A DNA stretch of 64,000 bases from Adineta ricciae. Its lineage: Eukaryota; Rotifera; Eurotatoria; Adinetida; Adinetidae. The translations under genes and the position numbers were made by a program. Under the pieces are notes generated by a model. The model was not told where the DNA came from. It was given only the letters and a program-made list of their open reading frames with translations, and did not search any database. The stretch spans positions 124,001 through 188,000 of the forward strand of contig CAJNOJ010000119.1 in the NCBI GenBank assembly GCA_905250025.1. The letters run 5' to 3'. Positions 23,611 to 35,643 of the stretch are shown in pieces; within the stretch, counting starts at the first letter, position 1, and every line of letters starts with the position of its first letter.

Positions 23611-26059
23611 ATGAATAGTGTACCAAGTAGTGCTGGCTTGTCTGCTGTACGCTGCACCGACGAGACACCGATATATCGTGCTAATCGTTCGTGTAGGGTA
23701 ACATCAAATTCAACGAATAACTATCAGCATTATTCTCATATACCCTCCACTCTCGAAAATACCCATTTATCGCAAAAGCAATATTCATATACTGTTAATC
23801 AACGTCGTGGACATGCTAATAATCCTAGGCAACACATAAATGTCGAGACAACCAGTCGTTTGTATGGAAAATCGTTTTCGACTGCGTATTACGATCGTGT
23901 TCGTGCACAAGTCTACCTAAATACGCCGATGCATTCACAATTGAAATCAGCCTTTCTTCCACCTAAACCTTCAACGCCACAGGAAACACCGCCTAAAACG
24001 TCTTCAGATAATGAAGATCCACCTCTTGACTATCCCAATTACACAATTGATTCACTTATTCAGCGATTAGTGCCAACGGACACTTATAAACCAAAAGTTA
24101 ATCCAAATATTTGAATTTTCTCTTCGCTACTTTCAACTCAACATGTCTCTTTTCTATTAAGGTGACCTTCATCAATCCAATGCTCATGTGTTCGAGATTA
24201 CATATTCGACCAAGTATACTGTTAAATAAATTAGCATGTTTATCGATAAATTCATTGAGAGAAAGCACTCATGTATACTTTCAAGTTAATGTTGAATGTG
24301 TATTATTTTCAAGATGTCCTTTTCTGTCTAGGACCAAGGTGTACGAATAATGACGAATTTTCTTGAGATATTATCGCACTGGACTGAAACTTTCCCGTAT
24401 GATTTCCGCAATGATGAAATGATATCTCAATTGGAAGAACTTCTACGAAAACTCAATTCGTACGAACCAAGTTTTCGCTCAATCACGAAACGTATTGATA
24501 AACAACTGCGTTCGGAAGTAAAACAACGAAAATAATCTATATGCATTGATTCAGTTTTTCTAGCTGAGCAAATTAGACGATTATGAAGATTACATTCGAC
24601 AATTGAACAAAATGTCTTCGAAATCTCTCAATCAAATGACTCTCAACGTAAATATTTGTTATTCAATGAGTTTTTCAGTTGCCCTTCACTTTTTTTTAGA
24701 CAAATATCATTGATCAATGTTCAACACCAATTCTATTCGCCGAACAAGTCACTCATATCGAACTGGTATTCATCGAAGTTAAATCCAACCTCATTTTCAT
24801 CTTCTTTTTCCTTCATAGAGTAGATTAAAAGCAATTGGAGCAGAAGAAATACTACAATACTTCATAACAAAATCTGCAAATGAAGATGCACGAGCAGAGA
24901 CTAAGGAAATAAAAGCATCAGGTCAATTAAAATCTTCACAAGTAGCTCATGACATCAAATTAACATTCAACTTCGAAACCTACATCCAATGGTTTAATCG
25001 TTTGACTTTCTTCGTCGCCACGGAAATTGTCAAACATACCCAACGACGTTTACGAATACAACTAATCACCTATTTCATCGATGCTGCGTATCATTGTTTA
25101 CTTTTAAACAATTTTAATTCCATGTTCGCTATCTTAGGTAAACAAAAGCTTCTTATTCTACTCCCATGACAAAATCACGACAGTCCGAGGTCTAAACATT
25201 TCATCAATGTTCTTAATGCACACTTTAACTTACCGGTCGTAGACAGGATATCGTGTTACTCATAAAGGGTAACACGCTGTCGACCGGAAGATCTCCGTCA
25301 TGTCATTATGGCTTAATTATTTTCGCCTCGTACTTATCTGGTCTTTTTCGTATAGGTGGTTTAAACATGCAACCGGTGAAGCGTTTGACACGAACGGTAA
25401 AGCTTGTCTGGTTTTTGTTTGTGAATGTGCTTGATTATGATTTGTAGTGGGCGAAAGTTTCACTGGAGAAATTTACTCAACTCGAACAATTTAAAAATGT
25501 TTCAAAGAATTTTACGTATTATCGTACTCAATTGAAAAGAGCGATGGAGAACGCACGAACTCGTCAATGGCAAGTCGATCGTATAGTCATTCCATTTACC
25601 AGTTTGGTTTCTCAAGATGTGTATTTTATTAAAACTCGTAGTAAAAACTATACAACCGAAGGTGGAATTAATTTGCAAGTATGTTTCGAGAGGCGAAAGA
25701 GGCGTATTTTGAACAACAATTTGCATCTTTTTTTAGAAATATTATTCAATATCGAAATGTGTTCTAGAAGAGTTTATACAATGTCAACAGAGTAATGTAC
25801 GTGCGAACATTTTATTTTGCTAAGGAAGAACGACAAAAACGTTTACTTTGTAGTGTTCATTTCAACGAAACGATCAAATTATTAATTTTATTATCACATC
25901 TCCGACATTCAGTGAAGATGGTATGGAAAGTCTTTTTTCTACTTTTGTCGTTTGACTATTTTCAATTTAGCTTTGATGCTTGCTTCATTCGAATGTGAAC
26001 CAGCGACAACAGCATATGAAATGAAGACACTAGCAGAACTTCAAAGCAAAAATCAATAG
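23611..26059 (+). CDS. RASGEF1: RASGEF1-family guanine nucleotide exchange factor
   Basis: Exchange factor for Ras-family GTPases (RASGEF1 proteins act on Rap2), cytosolic. About ten exons. Exon 1 (23611-24096) is mostly disordered but ends in SLIQRLVPTDTYKPK, the start of the RasGEF N-terminal module. It is followed by MCSRLHIRPSILLNKLA and LSHWTETFPYDFRNDEM, both strongly matching RASGEF1A/B/C. The catalytic CDC25 domain follows: LFAEQVTHIEL, TYIQWFNRLTFFVATEI, FIDAAYHCLLLNNFNSMFAI, then WAKVS and IPFTSLVSQDVYF. The 218-nt intron at 25138-25355 holds a strong hairpin. Near the end, a very short intron-like gap (about 25798-25825) and a one-base conflict at the last junction (donor 25921, acceptor 25970) make the final 30 codons uncertain. 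The end given assumes the reading LMLASFECEPATTAYE is coding. Confidence 0.82.
25233..25287. repeat. Imperfect inverted repeat / hairpin in a RASGEF1 intron
   Basis: Left arm 25233-25259 and right arm 25269-25287 pair over 19 bp: CCGGTCG with CGACCGG, ACAG with CTGT, CGTGTTAC with GTAACACG. There are 3-nt and 5-nt bulges on the left side and a 9-nt loop. It lies in the middle of the 218-nt intron, the longest of the gene. Confidence 0.75.
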
Positions 26060-27416
26060 TATCGAGTCCGATTATTCATCCGACTTCGATTTTCAATGTT
26101 ATTTGATAAAGAAAAACAACACATGCCAAGTCTTTTTTTTCGTACGAATCAAAAAAAAACCCAACGACCTATTTACTTTTTCTTTGTATATTTCATAAAT
26201 TTGCTCAAATGACATTCTATATGCTCTCTTCTTTCCTCTTGCTTGAATAGTTGATAAACTGCATTAGACGATTTTATAAGTCGGTTAGTGTTGCGTATGC
26301 GTACATAGTCGAAGTGAATTGCCTATTCTACCTCACCCGTCTCCTTTATAATACGCTGTGCTATTCAATAAACCGGAGAGAATACAGACGACGATTATTA
26401 TTCTGTCTTGTTCAATGGAATATTCGTTTTGTCAATACATGTCAATGTATGTATGTATGAGACGTTTGTCGCATTAAATTGAATGTTTAGGAACAATCAT
26501 GTAGTGGTCTTTTCATGTGTAAAGTATTGTTGACGAAAATAATGACGACCTATTGTGTCGAAAGAACGAGAGAACAATCCACCCATTTTTTTCTTCTTTC
26601 TCAACATATAAATATACATTAGAATAAAATTAATCGTTTTGAACCATATCCACAAAGAGAAAAAGAGAAGGACAGGGAGAGAGAGAGAAATCGTCAACAA
26701 TAATATATATATATATAAGACGGATCAGGTATGTGTATATATATTCATATTCGAGTAGTAAAGGACACCTTCTGTGATTGACAACAAATGTAAAGTACGA
26801 AATTTTCTTTTTCTCTCTTTTCAAGACTGTATTTGATAATGTTTATTGATGAAGCGAACGCAAATGTAAAACTTCGTTGAGTATATGCTTCCTCACCTTT
26901 ATCAAACCGTTATTACTTTCTTCACAGACGTGAGTGTGTTTTTCTCTTCCCGAAATCAACTTGATCGAATTGTCTCTTTGGTATTCAATCTCTATGACTG
27001 TTTTGTTCAATCTCATAAAGCTTGATTACCGGAGGATGATTCGAACAAAATAACGATGATTGCAAGGAAAATATGATTAGATAGAAGAGGAGTTTTTTTT
27101 CTTTTTCTTACTTATATACACTTAGACGAACGAAACACACATGAATATGGCAATCTAATATGAGATGAATGGTAGACACATTGAAAAAGAGAAACGATTG
27201 GCTTTGTTGAGATAAATATATTTTTTTGTAATGTTTTTTTTTTCTTTGCACTTCGACTTCTTTTATTATTTTTTCTCTCTCTCATATGATGATGATGATA
27301 CCTTTGGATCTTAGAGAATGATCAAAGCAAAGGATTGTTTTAAACATTGAACTTGTTGATTATAAAAATGATAATACATAGGTTTTGAAGTATAGATTCA
27401 TTTCTTCCGAAGAATT
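26060..27416. other. Intergenic region, AT-rich with short TA and GA tracts
   Basis: No gene recognised. It includes a GA-rich run near 26670-26690, a short (TA)n near 26702-26717 and T-rich tracts near 27230. The 3' ends of the converging RASGEF1 and secreted-protein genes probably lie here. Confidence 0.4.
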
Positions 27417-28505
27417 TCATTCAGTATCGAATGATGGAATCGAGTTGACCAACGAAACGTATGCTTGAATTTGTTGACAATATTGCGAATCGGGGTAAGA
27501 TTTGCAAAGAAGTTCAATTCGAGGAAATTGCTAGAGAGAAAGAAGAGTGAAGTCAATGAGAAAATTTCGCATTTCTCTTCTTGTTCTTACTCCTTGCTGA
27601 ATCTCTGAGGCTTTTCGTTCGCAGAACTGATTCATATCAACTGAATTCTTTCCTGTTTCTATTATACACATTTGCATAATCAATTCTTGTTCGAGCTAAA
27701 ACGCAGAAATGGCATTTATTCAACACTTTCCACATTCCTCGAATCGAGTACATACGTCAGGTTCGGTATTCAACTCTTGATCTTCATGAACAGTGCGTGC
27801 AAGTCGTCGAAAAAGAAATTTCTGAGAAAAAAAAAACGTTGATTTTCAAAATCAATTATCTCGTTCTCGTCGACATCAATCATGGAAATTACTTTAGCTC
27901 TGGCATTTCGATTGATAACCATTTGTCGATTGAGATCCTTGCAATATCTCATTCCGGCACCGCTTTGCTGGCAATAGTTGGTCAATGGTTGGAAGGCCTA
28001 GAACAAGGGAAAAAAAACGGTAGACAACAATTAGAATAATTAACTGCAAAGATGCATTTGTTAACGACAAATGAGGATTTCTGTCTTTCTCGAAAGCTCC
28101 GGGCATAGCTTTGCCAGAACCTGCAATCACGAGTGATTGCAGTGGAAAGAAGAAATAAAAACAACACTCTCCGGGATAACTTACACCCATAAGTGCCGAT
28201 CGTAATGTTTGATCACAGAGCTTCTGGAAAGGCTCAGCGGTATTGTCTGCTGAACATGTTTTGACAATGTAGTCGAATAACTATGTTAGAAGAAAACGAA
28301 ATCGCTGGGAGTAAAAGAAAACAGAAGCAAAATCAACATACAACATCTTCGGTTATTTCACGTTTAGAAAGCCGATACTAAGCACAAAAGAGAATCAGAA
28401 GATGAATAAATTGACATAGAAATTAAAATAATTTACTTGATGTGTTGGTTGAAAGAAGACAACGCCCAGAATAAGTAAAAGTACAGTAAATAATGGAGAA
28501 TTCAT
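27417..28505 (-). CDS. Secreted eight-cysteine protein (novel, seven exons)
   Basis: A 196-residue protein assembled from seven small exons, each too short to stand out as a reading frame: 28505-28437, 28377-28342, 28280-28185, 27997-27893, 27821-27756, 27695-27591 and 27530-27417. All six introns are GT-AG and all are phase 0, and every exon is open, which is strong internal support. Residues 1-23 are a classic signal peptide (MNSPLFTVLLLILGVVFF). The mature part has eight cysteines spaced in pairs (KTCSADN...KLCDQ, NYCQQ...RYCKD, QMCII...QFCER, LLCKS...QYCQQ), suggesting four disulfides in a helical fold. There is no membrane helix. I do not recognise the family. Probably extracellular or vesicular. 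Intron 3 contains a perfect palindrome. Confidence 0.78.
28121..28142. repeat. Perfect 10-bp inverted repeat with 2-nt loop
   Basis: CTGCAATCAC, then GA, then GTGATTGCAG. It sits in the 187-nt intron 3 of the secreted-protein gene, the longest intron of that gene. Next to it (28103-28116) is a second, imperfect palindrome around GGCATAGCTTTGCC. Confidence 0.8.
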
Positions 28506-29008
28506 GTCGACAGCAAAGATTTTGATGACGAAGTAATGATAATTATGATGAGGAAATAGAAATGCAAAAAAGGATGATGATGACCTATGATATAACAAGA
28601 TAACAAAACGTAGAAATGATAATTTTAATTATTTTGTTCAACATCAATGAAAGCTACTTTAACATGAAGTGAATAGACGTGTTTAACTAGGAGAAAGAAA
28701 GATATTTGATGATCATTTGTCAGCTAAAGTTCTTTCTTTTCTTGTCATTATATATTAAGTTACAAGTTCGAATTGATTAGCTTTCATAATGAGTTTTGCA
28801 AAGGAAAAACAAAGTGAATCAAACTGGAAAAACTTACCCAAGAAATAGCGATGATAAGAATCAACAGAAAAAAAAACGGTATTATGTTTTGGTTACTATC
28901 GATTCGAACACTGATTAGTTCTCATCGGTTGTTCTTTTGTCATTTGTGTTCGTGTTTAATGTTGTGTAGCAAAAAGGGAAAATGAGAAAACGGAAAGAGA
29001 TGAAAGGG

Positions 29009-29049
29009 AGAGAGAGAGAGAGGAGGAGAAGAAGAAGAAGAAGAAGAAG
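29009..29049. repeat. GA / GAA microsatellite
   Basis: A run of GA dinucleotides passes into GGA and then GAA trinucleotide repeats. It is a simple-sequence tract in intergenic DNA. Confidence 0.85.
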
Positions 29050-32000
29050 TGTGTTTCTTAGTTAGAACTATTTGTCAATTTAATCGACTATGTATCTTTA
29101 GTTACTCAAAGAAGATAAAGAATAATGGAAATTCAGGAAATTCATTAGTCTAAAAGTGATCTTCGTCAAGTAATGTTTCACACATACTTGCATATCAATA
29201 TAACAAAAAAAAACAAGAAAGAGATAGTCATATTCTTCTCACACATAGATCTTTTTCCTGTATGAAATTCTATTCTCTGATGCATCGAAAGAAGAAAAGG
29301 CCATATAAAATATTCTAATAATGATTAGAATACAACAAATGTATTCTTTTCTGCTTAACATACTAATATTTGGAATAACAGAGAAGACGATTGTATTAAT
29401 ATCCGATGTCGAACTCTCCTACGTAAACAATTGATGTGAAACTAGGCGAAAGTTGACGAGATTGAACTCGTTTCATAGAGAAGAGGGTAATCGATTTCTC
29501 TGGCAAAAATCAACTTCACCAGAAGTTATGGTACTTAACTGAAATATATGCTTTCGAAATTCTACTTGAGTTAACAATCAACTGTGAGACAAAAGCAAGT
29601 CAATATGTTTTCTTCTTTTCCTCGGCAAACGTTTTTGTCCGTTTCTAATTGCAACCAGGGAAAGTGTCTTAGCAGAAAGAAACAACTACACATTTCTCAC
29701 CTTTCTTTATTGTTGTGTCCTATGAGCAAGTCAATACTCGGTGAATGTCGTCTGTGGATTGATCTATCGAATTCTGTCTAATCATATATTATTCTTTCTA
29801 TGTTTTTTTTTAATAAATGAATATTAAGGGAATAGGACGAGTTGATCATAAATAAAAAATTTTCCATTATATAGGACATTTTTGTTTCCTTTCCTCATTG
29901 GAATTATCGTGGAAATTTGTAGGAGTACCTAAATTCATTGACCACAATGCAGAAAAAGAAGGCTACACAAATGTCGTGAGCTGTTCAGTAAGAGATAAGA
30001 TCGAATTCTCTCACGATTAATGGAATTAGATAAAAAACAAACAACAAGAAGAATATTTTAAAAGAACAAATATTATTTGCGCCGATAGGTTTACCTTTCT
30101 ACCTAATAAACTATTGATATTTATTGTGGGTGAACTCATTTGATCTAAGTGAATACTAACCTTGATAAAAGACAATGGAGATTAAGATGAAAGTGCGTAT
30201 TCGAATGATGAATTTCAATGAATACGAAGAGAAAAGAGGAGTTCCTAAACGGAAAAAAGTCTTAAGTACATATTTTTTTTGAAGAAGACGATGATTAAAA
30301 ACAAAGTTTTTTCTCTCTCTTGCTCCTGTTCTCAAACCGAAGATTCATCGTTGACATGACACGTGAGTAAGATGGATGAAAATATGCGCGACTAATTGGA
30401 ATTATTGTCATCATCATCTTTTACGTGCGTGCTTCAATGGATATCTGATTGTGCACGCGAATAAGTCGTCTTTGTCCTGCTGTTTCTTTGAAGAGAAATG
30501 TTTTTTCCCTCTCTTACTCAAAGGATTATCTTAATTAATATCACACAACCACAGACCATCTAAACACAACGAAAAACTTGAGATGTCTGAATGTATGTTG
30601 ACTGTCAATAGAGACAAATCAATTGTTGAATGATCATAGCACATGCTACGCAACCCTCGATGATTCTAGTCAGCGTAATAATGGCTTCCTGTTGTTTTCT
30701 TAGTAGTTATAACAGTATGATTTTGATGAATAGTTCCACAGATTTCAACTGTAGGATATGTGATGATCTCTCTCTCTATCTCTTTTTTAAGTATTTTGTT
30801 ATTATAATGACATGTTTTTCAAAGTGGGATAAACGCTTTCGATTATAGGATATCTTCAGTTGAGATTAAAAGATTTCCGGACTGAATTCTTGATATAGAT
30901 GAGATGACGCCAACGCGCACTAACACGAGTCTTTTAATAATTCTGTCAGAATGCACAAGTGAGCAGTTTACGCAACGTGAAATTCTCGAATAAGTTTATA
31001 AATAGACAAGAACGTTCTATGCAAATGGTCACTGCAATTTTGAAAAAAAGAAACGAGACTTTTCTCAAGTATCTTTCACATCATTTCTGCTTTGTACTCA
31101 TAAAAAACTCATTGATGTTTATTTTTGCCTTGTGTTTAAAAATATCCTTTTCATTGGATATTATGACGTCAAATTGCCACGCGCTGCTTAAAAATGCTGA
31201 AATAAAATCCAATTTAATTTCCATAGTACTGAATTTGAGACAGATATGATTTTGATAAAGCATCTTATTTCAGTTGCTATTGGCTGAAAATGTTTTTCAA
31301 GACTTGTCTGAATAGATGAATGAAATCTAAAATAAGTCGAGTTTTGAATCGTTTCGCACTCATAAGAAAAAGATACACAGCTCAATGATTACGATAATTG
31401 CTAGTAATGAAGTTTAATCATTACACGTAGAAATATATTTGTGTTAATAATTCGATGGTACATGCAAATTACGTGAAAGACTGTTAGAAATTCTAGTAGA
31501 ATTTAGAATAGTTTATTCTTTTGATCATAATCGGCAAAATTTAGGCGTAATTGATTTTTCGCTATTCTGCATTTTTGAGTAACGTGCTTATAAATCTTTT
31601 TCTAATCTAATTTTCATGATGAAATATAGAACTGCTCGTAGTATAATTAAGAATTTTTGATCTCTAATTAAATTAACGACCAGACGTTGTCTACGCAAAC
31701 TATTAGCAAAACGCTTGGAACATTTTATAAGCCGAAGAAGTGCGTTAAATCATAATTTCAATTATGAGAATAAATGTCAACAAAATGATCATTATGTTGC
31801 TGTTCAATGTTGCTCATCTTATAAACGTACTCCCACTCCATCCAGAAAACATCTGTTAGTGAGTGTTTTCCATCGAGAAAACATTTTCTTGAAATGTCTT
31901 TCAATATTAATGCGTTGGGAGACCAACGCTTTCGAGGGCTTCTTCATCTTATATTCCACAAGAACCTGTAAGCATAATTAGTCACTTGTTGACTGGTTAC

Positions 32001-32627
32001 TTCATACTGCTCAATGTTATGGATATATTCATAAAACAGTTCTGTTATATTACATTTACATGATTCGAGCTGTTTCTGTATTAATTAATAATACGATGTA
32101 CTGATATCGTATTATTTATGTATATAATGCTAGTGGTGGAGTGTATGGTCTCGCATTATATGGCACGATATTTTGTGTATTTACTCGCTAAGTTTTCTTT
32201 TAACTTCTTCGACGGTACATTCGATATAAATATTTTAGATGTTTGGAAAGAGTCTAATATCTTGAATTTCGGTGTCCTTTAAAATCATATCGTGTGACAT
32301 CACTAATCAGCAACTGATGAATTAAGTTTAATGATTAATAAGTTAAGGTGTAAGATTTCGCATAGGATATCTGTAAACAGAGATTCTGGCCTTTCGTAGA
32401 TCGAATCAGGTATGTTTAATACAAACCTAATATGAGAATAATTTATGTTCAGAAATTTAGTTGATTTAATTCATTCACTGGTTGATCTAATCTTTTATCA
32501 ATACATTGCTGAAGCGTTGTGCGTAGCTACTCGTTTTGAACGTTATGTTTACTACTGTAAATATAGACTATTTCCGGTTCTTGTCTTGAGGGTGAAAAAA
32601 ATGAGTATTCAAGAACTGTTCAGATAT

Positions 32628-32633
32628 TTTATT
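32628..32633 (-). terminator. Poly(A) signal of the STRA6-like gene
   Basis: AATAAA on the minus strand, about 36 nt past the stop codon of the STRA6-like gene. Confidence 0.6.
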
Positions 32634-32668
32634 TCATAATGAATAATATAATTCAATGCACAGAAGGG

Positions 32669-35643
32669 TCATTTAACATGATTATTTTGCCAAATCTGTT
32701 GTAAATCAATTTCGGATATAAGACTCGCTCGATGATAATTGTTTTGCGCTAATGATAATCTCTGACCGTCAGGTTTCAATGTTTCAATCTCTTCATTTTC
32801 TCCGTTACGTAAACTATGTTTTCTCAATGTTACAAACGATGGATTCCGTATTAATAACACTGCTAAATACCATTTTCGGCTTGCTTTTGACGAATATTTT
32901 TTCATTTCCCGTTTACCAGTTATTACTGTTGATGAAACTGAACTATTGAAAACATATTGTTCAGTTTTCATTCGTCCGTAGACATAACTTGCGAAAGCTA
33001 ACATAACTGGATTTCGATGAACAGCTTCGATATGAATGAAACCACAATAAGCAGCAAATCCTGCATCGAATGTTTCAAGTTTTCGTCCCATAGGAGAGTA
33101 ATCCAGACGAGACATGTATAAACATCCGCCAATGACACTTTTGATGATTCGGACAATTGATGAAACAAAGCCAAGGAATGCATCAAGAAAGAAGTTAAAA
33201 TATAAAAAGATCATTAAAATCCTCCGATTATTAATGGCTAAAATATCACCATAATACTGCAGAAACACATACCTCGCTAAAATATTATTAAGATATTGTT
33301 TGAATACGATTAATAACAAAATTGGAATGATTTTCTTGAGAATATTTTCGAGAAATCTCACACTGCCGTATGTTATAAATGCATCTATGCATATGTACAG
33401 AATAAATGCAAATGCTGCAGTGAGAATATAACCCCAGATAACATAACCAATAAAATATCCAGCAAAATGAAAATTGCCGGTTGTATATGATAAATATTTC
33501 GATTTATCTCGTTGAGGTATCTCGGAAACATCACCACGATAGATTTGAAATAGGTTTCGTCGAATACTTGCTAACAGAACCAATAGCTGAATTGTTGTTA
33601 CGACAAAGGCTGTTAAGATCGCCAGGAGATACGGAAGAAAAAGTTTCGGTATTGGAAAATCTCTTTGTGTCTTGTTTACGTCATTAAATTGAGTAATTGC
33701 ATCGATCAGTGTTTGAAGTGTGTTTTCCATTTCAGATAAATGCGGCACGACTAGAACGCAAGCTTGAATCGTTAGAAATATCAATAGAAGAAAAACTGTG
33801 GCGTAAACTGAAAAGATTCGCGATGAAAATCGAAAATCGTCTCGCCATTGATAGGCCATTTTCGGTATCAATCGCGCAAGAAACGATCTGGTTATTGAAC
33901 GTTGAGCTTTGGCTCGAAAAAGATTTCGAACATACCGCATTTCAACAGAATGTGGAACAGATGAATGTAGAAGAATCTTTTCTTCGCGAGTTAAACATAG
34001 ATTTCTTGAACGATTACCGTTTTTTCGTTGAGACCATTTATAAATTTTCTCAACTGACAACATCGGTAGTTTAATGAGGATATAAGACCAACATAGATAC
34101 TGAGGGAGATCATTGAAAATTTGAATAATAACTAAGTTCTGACCAGTACCATAAAAGGAAAACAATGTCATAAGATCTGTTCCATTTGTATCGCCGAAAT
34201 TGTCATTCGAAGGATAAAAATCACTTTGACATCTACTATAATGATAAACTGATACACAAAAGTTCAACCAAGCATAGAACGTTGCACAAATTAAGGCTAA
34301 AATCGTATCCATATAAGCTGCTGATAAAATTGGATAGTAACGAAGACCGATGACAAGAACGGATAAAATACGTAACAGATAAACGATGATTACACCTAAA
34401 TAAACAAACAATACTTTCACAAGAGAATTTCGAAGCACGAGTTTGTACCTTGATCTGATGGACTATTGCCCGTGATAACTTCCATAACAATCGACAAAAG
34501 TTCATCTGCAATAATCGCGAATATAACAGCAGCAAACTTTCTTTTGATATGCACATAAAAATCCAATGGTATAACTGGACCAATGTACCCTTTGAATTTA
34601 TCTCGTAAACATGACGTTCGCTTGGAAGAGATGATAAAAATCAGAACAAGAAAACAAGCGATTGGAAAGGTTAACATGTTGAAATTACTGAAATCGATTA
34701 TGTCACAAATAGGTTCTCTTTGATAGAATAAGGAATCATTGACATTGTATTTCTTAACTAATTCATTGTGAATCGGTTGAATTAGTAACCATTTTACAGT
34801 TAATGCAATGATTGTTAGAATTACCATGAGAACAGCGACAAAGCAGGAGGAACATCGAGCAGATTCTTTCACATTCGTTAGTGCAATTTCTTTTAAGTTC
34901 GAATTTGCACAGGTATTTTCATTGATTCGAAGGCTACATATACATACAAGAAAAACGAGTTAACCATCTCTATTCTTTTCTGATAGAAAAACTTCAATCT
35001 ACTTGGGCTTCTCTTTTTTTGGTTGTTGTCTCTTTCGACGAATTGAACAACCGATTGAAAGTCCGTAGAAAACTGCAATGAGAAAAAATACCAAAACACC
35101 AAGTGTTATCACCTGAATACCACTACTGCTTTCTAAATAAATGAACACTTAATCAGTTAAAAGAGCCATGTAAAATCATAATCGTTGACTTTCAGCACTT
35201 CTTTGAGTTTCCGACAATATATTTTTCTGTACGATTATACGTGACCTTTATCTGAAGACTCCTTAGTGAAAGAACCCATTTAACCTTGATAAAATAGTCT
35301 AAGCATTGTATGTAATGATGTTCATATTTGCTTTTCTCTCGCCCTCACAATAAACAAATGTCGACTGTTTATTTATTCATTCGATATGAAAGCTAAAAGC
35401 TTACGTTCAGTGCACACAGTTCCTGTCCACCAAAACTTGCATGTACATACTGCATTTCCATTCAGATCATCGCCACAATATCCATACGATCCGCATGGAT
35501 TGTAAGTTGAACAATCTAAAGGATTTGGTAGGTCTTCATAGATTACTACTGGACATTGCTGTTGTCATGTGCTTACTTTGCCCGGTGGTAGAGGCTAAGT
35601 ATAGGAATGGAAATAAAACACTTAATATCACAGTCAAGGTCAT
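32669..35643 (-). CDS. STRA6: STRA6-like retinoid receptor with N-terminal EGF domain and extra membrane helix
   Basis: An 839-residue model with five exons: 35643-35577, 35515-35405, 35132-35003, 34933-34449 and 34395-32669. Junction phases agree throughout and the total length is a multiple of three. Exon 1 is a signal peptide (MTLTVILSVLFPFLYLA). Exon 2 is one six-cysteine EGF domain (NCSTYNPCGSYGYC...VCTCKFWWTGTVC). Exon 3 is a membrane helix followed by a basic stretch (SIRRKRQQPKK). Exons 4-5 are a multi-pass protein aligning with STRA6, the plasma-membrane receptor that takes up retinol from retinol-binding protein: RDKFKGYIGPVIPLDFYV, NNRRILMIFLYFNFFLDAFL, LETFDAGFAAYCGFIHIEA, HRNPVMLAFAS and VLLIRNPSFVTLRK. 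Exon 3 would reach a TAG in frame if unspliced (34999-35001). A donor overlaps it and restores the joint frame. The alternative is two adjacent genes. Confidence 0.75.

Larger units (their letters stand above)
28506..32668. other. Gene-poor region
   Basis: 4.16 kb, the longest stretch without a supported gene. It contains a GA/GAA microsatellite (29009-29049) and many A/T tracts. An 88-codon frame at 31715-31981, extending upstream in frame to about 31660, ends in HTAQCYGYIHK-like sequence after a stop; it has no family match. An intron-like GTATGT...TTCAG at about 32410-32453 precedes another short frame, so a decayed gene is possible at 31.6-32.6 kb. No transposon protein was seen. Confidence 0.4.

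Noticed and set aside
28506..32668. CRISPR-like or long tandem arrays in the gene-poor block
   Set aside because: Only simple microsatellite tracts are present; no spaced direct repeats were seen.
34999..35643. Separate small EGF-membrane protein gene ending at the TAG at 34999-35001
   Set aside because: Possible, but the STRA6 part then lacks a start ATG, while a phase-correct donor and acceptor join the two. Kept only as the alternative.
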